Assembly: GCA_018821435.1 (NCBI GenBank)
Contig: JAHJME010000042.1
Location: forward strand, 1-64,000
DNA: 64,000 nt
From: Alphaproteobacteria bacterium
GTDB taxonomy: Bacteria > Pseudomonadota > Alphaproteobacteria > Caulobacterales > Caulobacteraceae
Direction of reading: 5' to 3'
The translations under genes and the position numbers were made by a program. The first letter of the stretch is position 1, and every line of letters begins with the position of its first letter. The notes beneath the pieces were generated by a model. The model ran no database searches and was not told where the DNA came from. It worked only from the letters and a program-made list of their open reading frames with translations. Of this stretch, positions 60,723-64,000 are shown in pieces.

Positions 60723-61480
60723 GTGAACCGGTCGCCCAGGTAGACGCGGCGGACTTCCGGGTCGTCGACGATCTCGTCGGGGCTGCCCTCGAACAGCACT
60801 TCACCCGCGTGGATGATCGAGGCGCGGTCGATGATGTCCAGGGTCTCGCGGACGTTGTGGTCGGTGATCAGGATGCCGATGCCGCGCTGCTTCAGGTAGG
60901 TGATCACCTGGCGGATGTCGGCGATGGCCAGGGGATCGATGCCGGCGAAGGGTTCGTCCAGCAGCATGAAGGACGGGTCGGACGCCAGGGCGCGGGCGAT
61001 CTCCACCCGGCGGCGCTCCCCCCCCGACAGCGAGACGGCCGGCGCGTTGCGCAGGTGTTCGATGTGCAGCTCTTCCAGCAGCTGGGTGACGGTGGCCTTG
61101 GCCTGGCGCTGGTCGCGCTGGCGCAGCTCGACGACAGCCATGACGTTTTCCCAGACGCTCATGCCGCGGAAGATCGAGGTTTCCTGCGGCAGGTAGCCCA
61201 CGCCCATCCGGGCGCGCTGGTACATCGGCTGGGCGGTGATGTTCTCGCCGTCCAGGTAGATCGCGCCGTAGTCGGCCGGGATCAGGCCGGTGATCATGTA
61301 GAAGGTCGTGGTCTTGCCGGCGCCGTTGGGGCCAAGCAGGCCGGCCACCTCGCCCCGACCCAGGCGCAGCGACACGCCCTTGACCACCGCGCGGCCCCGG
61401 AACGACTTGCCGATATTGTCGACGACCAGCCCCTCGGTGGGGATTGCGCCCTTGGCCTGGACCCGTGACGGCGCGTTCAC
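60719..61480 (-). CDS. lptB: LPS export ABC transporter ATPase LptB
   Basis: A 253-residue ABC ATPase: Walker A GPNGAGKTTTFYMITGL, signature LSGGERRRVEIARAL, Walker B FMLLDEPFAGIDPLA and the switch histidine in ITDHNVRETL. As a dimer with LptFG it extracts lipopolysaccharide from the inner membrane. Its ATG overlaps the lptA stop by four bases. In most relatives rpoN follows lptB directly; here four other genes lie between. Confidence 0.96.
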   Translation of the reverse strand: MNAPSRVQAKGAIPTEGLVVDNIGKSFRGRAVVKGVSLRLGRGEVAGLLGPNGAGKTTTFYMITGLIPADYGAIYLDGENITAQPMYQRARMGVGYLPQETSIFRGMSVWENVMAVVELRQRDQRQAKATVTQLLEELHIEHLRNAPAVSLSGGERRRVEIARALASDPSFMLLDEPFAGIDPLAIADIRQVITYLKQRGIGILITDHNVRETLDIIDRASIIHAGEVLFEGSPDEIVDDPEVRRVYLGDRFT

Positions 61481-62031
61481 TTGGCGGCGTCCGCTTGCTT
61501 CTTGGACGGGTAGAACACGCCGCGCGGTCGCGACTTGGCGTTGGCGCCCGTCGAATTGCCCAGCATGCGGCCCTCGCCGGTCTTGGTGTTGAACACCATC
61601 CGGGTGCCGCGCAGCACGTTCTGGCCCTGAACCGCCACCACGTCGCCGGTCATGGTGACCGTCTCGCCCGCCGCGTCATAGGTGCCGGCGTCGCCGCGCA
61701 CCCGCTGGTCCTTGCTGGTCACGTAGAAGACCGAGCCCTGGGCCTCGATGCGGATCAGGTCGCCGCAGGCTCCGGTGCCGGCCGTTCCGGCGGACGAGCC
61801 CGGCTTGGTCTGGAAGACGGCCTTGAGCACGTCGGCGCGCAGACGGGCCTGGCCCTGCAGAGCCTCGGCCTTGCCCTTCCACACCGAGATGCATTCCTTG
61901 TTCTGCACCTCCAGCTCGTCGGCCGTGATGTCCATGGGGCCGTCCGAGTTCGGACCCAGGCTCTGCGCCCAGGCGGAACCGCCCGACAGCAGGGCCGCGG
62001 CGAACACGGTGGTGGTGACGAGAGATTTCAT
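61477..62031 (-). CDS. lptA: LPS transport periplasmic protein LptA
   Basis: A 184-residue periplasmic bridge protein of the OstA/LptA family. The signal peptide ends at about SAWAQ (residue 22), followed by MDITADELEVQNKECISVWKG and the beta-jellyroll repeats such as ALQGQARLRADVLKAVF. ATG 62031 has AAGG upstream and gives a normal signal; ATG 62046 directly follows the lptC stop and is the alternative. It passes LPS between LptC and the outer-membrane LptD. Confidence 0.9.
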   Translation of the reverse strand: MKSLVTTTVFAAALLSGGSAWAQSLGPNSDGPMDITADELEVQNKECISVWKGKAEALQGQARLRADVLKAVFQTKPGSSAGTAGTGACGDLIRIEAQGSVFYVTSKDQRVRGDAGTYDAAGETVTMTGDVVAVQGQNVLRGTRMVFNTKTGEGRMLGNSTGANAKSRPRGVFYPSKKQADAAK

Positions 62032-62046
62032 GCGTGCCTTCAGCAT

Positions 62047-62679
62047 CTATTTCTTGGTCTCCAGGCGCGTCTTCACACCGCCCTTGAAGACCATGCGATC
62101 ACCTTTGCCGTATACGCCATAGGAGTCTGCGCGGATTTCACCAAGGCCCCCGGCGCCCTGAATGGGGCCTGAACCCACGACCTCGCCGGTCTTGGTGTCG
62201 AACAGCGAGGCGGCGGTGTCGAACGCGTTCTTCGCATCGGCCATGCGCACGCCGTTCGAAAGCTCCAGCTTGCCGGTCTGCTCGTGGAAAACGCCGTCGG
62301 CGCCGTTGATGCGCATTTCGTCCGGCCCCTTCTCGTCGAGGACCAGGGCGGGCTTCTTCAGGATCACGCGCTGGTAGTCGAGGCGGTCGCGGATGGCCGA
62401 ATCGGCGGTGAGCACGAACGAGCGGCCCTTGTCGTCGCGGCCGATGAAGCGGGGGTTGGTCAGCCGGATCGGCTCGTCGCCGGCCCGGGCCGACCGCGGC
62501 TGCGAATTGAACGTCGACCACGCGACGCTGCCCACCAGACCCAGGAAGATCAGGACGATTAACGCCGGCAGGACCAGACGCAGCGTGCGAATCAGGCGCG
62601 AACGCCGGCGCCACCGCTCGAAGTCGGCGCGCCGGGGATCGGCCAGCGGTTCGGTGATGGGCGCGTCGGCAGCCGTCAT
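62047..62679 (-). CDS. lptC: LPS export protein LptC
   Basis: A 210-residue bitopic protein: a basic cytoplasmic start, one membrane helix at about residues 34-56 (LVLPALIVLIFLGLVGSVAW) and a periplasmic LptC/OstA-like beta domain (LTNPRFIGRDDKGRSFVLTAD to VFKGGVKTRL). It receives LPS from LptBFG and hands it to LptA. It is nine bases downstream of nrnC and directly upstream of lptA in one operon. Confidence 0.9.
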   Translation of the reverse strand: MTAADAPITEPLADPRRADFERWRRRSRLIRTLRLVLPALIVLIFLGLVGSVAWSTFNSQPRSARAGDEPIRLTNPRFIGRDDKGRSFVLTADSAIRDRLDYQRVILKKPALVLDEKGPDEMRINGADGVFHEQTGKLELSNGVRMADAKNAFDTAASLFDTKTGEVVGSGPIQGAGGLGEIRADSYGVYGKGDRMVFKGGVKTRLETKK

Positions 62680-62688
62680 GGCGTCTAC

Positions 62689-63306
62689 TTAGGTATGGGC
62701 GAAGATATCGGCATCCTCCCAGCCGGCCACGTCCAGCAGGGCGCGGTGCGGGAGGAATTCGAAACAGGCGCGGGCGAAATGGTCGCGACGCTCGCGGACC
62801 AGCATCTGGTCGAGGCGGGTGCGCAACGCGTGCAGGTGCAGGACGTCCGAGGCCGCGTAGGCCACCTGGTCGTCGCTGAGTTTGGCCGCGCCCCAGTCCG
62901 AGCTCTGCTGCGCCTTGGACATGTCCACGCCCAGCAGTTCGCGCGACACGTCCTTCAGGCCGTGGCGGTCGGTGTAGGTGCGGGCCAGCTTCGAGGCGAT
63001 CTTGGTGCAGTAGACGGGCGCGGTCACGACCCCAAGGTGCAGCCAGAACATGGCGATATCGAAGCGACCGAAGTGGAAGATCTTCGTCACCGCCGGGTCG
63101 GTCAGCAGGCGCTTGAGGTTCGGCGCGTCGTAGGTCGACCGGTCCAGCTTCACCACATGGGCGTCGCCGTTTCCGTCCGACAGTTGCACCACGCACAGGG
63201 GATCGCGGCCCAGCCGCAAGCCCATGGTCTCGGAATCGACGGCAACCGCCGAAGCTCCGGCCAGCGCGTCGGCCGGCAGATCGCCTTCATGCACGAAAGT
63301 CGTCAC
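62689..63306 (-). CDS. nrnC: NanoRNase C (RNase D-like exonuclease)
   Basis: A 205-residue DEDDy exonuclease with only the catalytic domain: Exo I VAVDSETMGL (D and E), Exo II in FHFGRFDIAMFW, Exo III YAASDVLHLHALR with the diagnostic tyrosine. RNase D proper has two further HRDC domains (about 375 residues), absent here. The short form is NrnC, the diribonucleotide-degrading enzyme that replaces Orn in alphaproteobacteria. It heads the nrnC-lptC-lptA-lptB operon. Confidence 0.88.
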   Translation of the reverse strand: MTTFVHEGDLPADALAGASAVAVDSETMGLRLGRDPLCVVQLSDGNGDAHVVKLDRSTYDAPNLKRLLTDPAVTKIFHFGRFDIAMFWLHLGVVTAPVYCTKIASKLARTYTDRHGLKDVSRELLGVDMSKAQQSSDWGAAKLSDDQVAYAASDVLHLHALRTRLDQMLVRERRDHFARACFEFLPHRALLDVAGWEDADIFAHT

Positions 63307-63352
63307 GTCGCTTCGAACTCCGACCTAGACACCGGTTTAGCGTAGGGGGGGC

Positions 63353-63425
63353 GCCCAGGAAAGGACTACCCCCGCTTGGGGGCTGGGGCCGGTAGCGCCC
63401 CACCCACCGGGTTGGAGAAACCCGA

Positions 63426-63444
<19 letters not shown>
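63353..63444. repeat. 15-bp direct repeat of the tRNA-Leu 3' end
   Basis: GCCCAGGAAAGGACT is present inside tRNA-Leu (63430-63444) and again at 63353-63367 downstream of the tRNA. It covers the 3' acceptor strand and part of the T stem. Such copies are left by integration into a tRNA gene or by partial duplication. Confidence 0.6.
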
Positions 63445-63512
<68 letters not shown>

Positions 63513-63537
63513 CCCGTCCGTCGGATCGGGAGGCGGC

Positions 63538-63566
63538 TACATATGGCAAGGTCCGGACCGGGTCAA
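63538..63566 (-). promoter_or_regulatory. Predicted promoter of tRNA-Leu
   Basis: On the minus strand TTGACC (63566-63561), 17-base spacer and TATGTA (63543-63538). It would start transcription about 18 bases before the tRNA. Confidence 0.6.
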
Positions 63567-63653
63567 CGGCCCTTCTCAGCAGCGGATTGCGAGGCGTCGC
63601 CGCATCGCCTAAACCGCACCCTTCTCTAGAGCCACAGGACCGGCCGCGCCGTC

Positions 63654-64000
63654 ATGCAGAACCTCGTCACCGTCTTCGGCGGCTCCGGCTTCGTGGGGAC
63701 CCAGGCCGTCCGCTATCTGGCCAAGGCCGGCTGGCGCGTCCGCGTCGCCGTCCGCAACCCGAACCTCGCCTACAAGATGCGTCTGCTGGGCGACGTGGGC
63801 CAGATCGACGTGGTGCAGACGAACATCCGCAACCAGGCCTCGATCGAGCGGGCGCTGGACGGCGCCACCGCCTCGCTCAACCTGGTGGGCCTGCTGCGCG
63901 AAACGGGTCGCCAGGGCTTCCAGGCCATCCACGTGATGGGCGCGCGCAACGTCGCCGAGGCCGCCCGCAGCATGGGCGTGCGCCGCGTCGTCCAGATGTC
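63654..64000 (+). CDS. NDUFA9-like NAD(P)-binding protein (3' end outside window)
   Basis: The first 115 residues of a short-chain dehydrogenase/NDUFA9-type protein, beginning QNLVTVFGGSGFVGTQAVRYL with the NAD(P)-binding GGSGFVG. The following RVRVAVRNPNLAYKMRLLGDVGQIDVVQTNIRN and NLVGLL segments match the complex I NDUFA9 subfamily of alphaproteobacteria. In mitochondria it is an accessory complex I subunit; in bacteria a role in quinone synthesis or respiratory assembly is possible. The reading frame is open to the window end. Confidence 0.85.
   Translation, partial: MQNLVTVFGGSGFVGTQAVRYLAKAGWRVRVAVRNPNLAYKMRLLGDVGQIDVVQTNIRNQASIERALDGATASLNLVGLLRETGRQGFQAIHVMGARNVAEAARSMGVRRVVQM

Overview
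The window is chromosomal DNA of a high-GC alphaproteobacterium, almost certainly Caulobacter or a close relative in the Caulobacterales. The evidence is a sigma F-NrsF pair divergent from a DUF2282/DUF692/DUF2063/DoxX operon, a SapC-family protein, a short RNase D-type NrnC nanoRNase, a class II (CP4-like) EPSP synthase, a TIGR02300 protein, an AccD without zinc-ribbon cysteines, an exported-protein-rich gene set and several CTCCCCC/GGGGGAG intergenic palindromes. No phage, IS element, CRISPR array or plasmid gene was seen. The last gene is cut by the window edge.

Layout. 0-12 kb: an AraC-type regulator, an isopenicillin-N-synthase-like dioxygenase, a KefB/C-type antiporter, a two-subunit 3-oxoacid CoA-transferase, then the stress locus nrsF-sigF facing the bufferin-type copper RiPP operon (bufA-bufB-bufC-doxX) and an exported MsrA. 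Both sides of the divergent region carry a GTAACC-N15/16-CGAA ECF promoter. A GT-C glycosyltransferase follows. 12-21 kb: a TonB-dependent receptor with a textbook terminator; an agmatine-to-putrescine operon (aguA-aguB-GNAT); an ArsR-SRPBCC-GST operon linked by ATGA overlaps; a lipoprotein acid phosphatase, a MaoC-type hydratase and SapC.

21-36 kb: a single-hotdog MaoC-like protein, a DsbD/ScsB-type reductase with a redoxin partner, pgi, an acyltransferase, then a long translationally coupled run tsaE-amgK-murU-addB-addA followed by trxA. It combines tRNA t6A synthesis, cell-wall sugar recycling and double-strand-break repair. 36-48 kb, mostly minus strand: aroA-cmk-rpsA, a DUF3857/transglutaminase protein, ihfB, mscL, trpF-trpB-trpA-accD-folC and a coupled 66-aa membrane protein.

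48-64 kb: a TIGR02300 protein, tRNA-Ala(GGC), a lipoprotein/GT-C/lipoprotein cassette whose two lipoproteins appear to share a domain, an Hsp20-DUF1150 pair with a possible RNA thermometer, then rpoN-exoD-hpf-ptsN. This rpoN block is separated from its usual partner block lptC-lptA-lptB by about 4.5 kb of accessory genes (GST, YafY-type regulator with an iterated operator, Tat-exported oligoendopeptidase, a DUF4259-like protein). The end holds nrnC, tRNA-Leu(CAG) with a 15-bp duplicate of its 3' end, and the start of an NDUFA9-like gene. No gene-free stretch exceeds about 320 bases, and the longest (48959-49277) holds tRNA-Ala.
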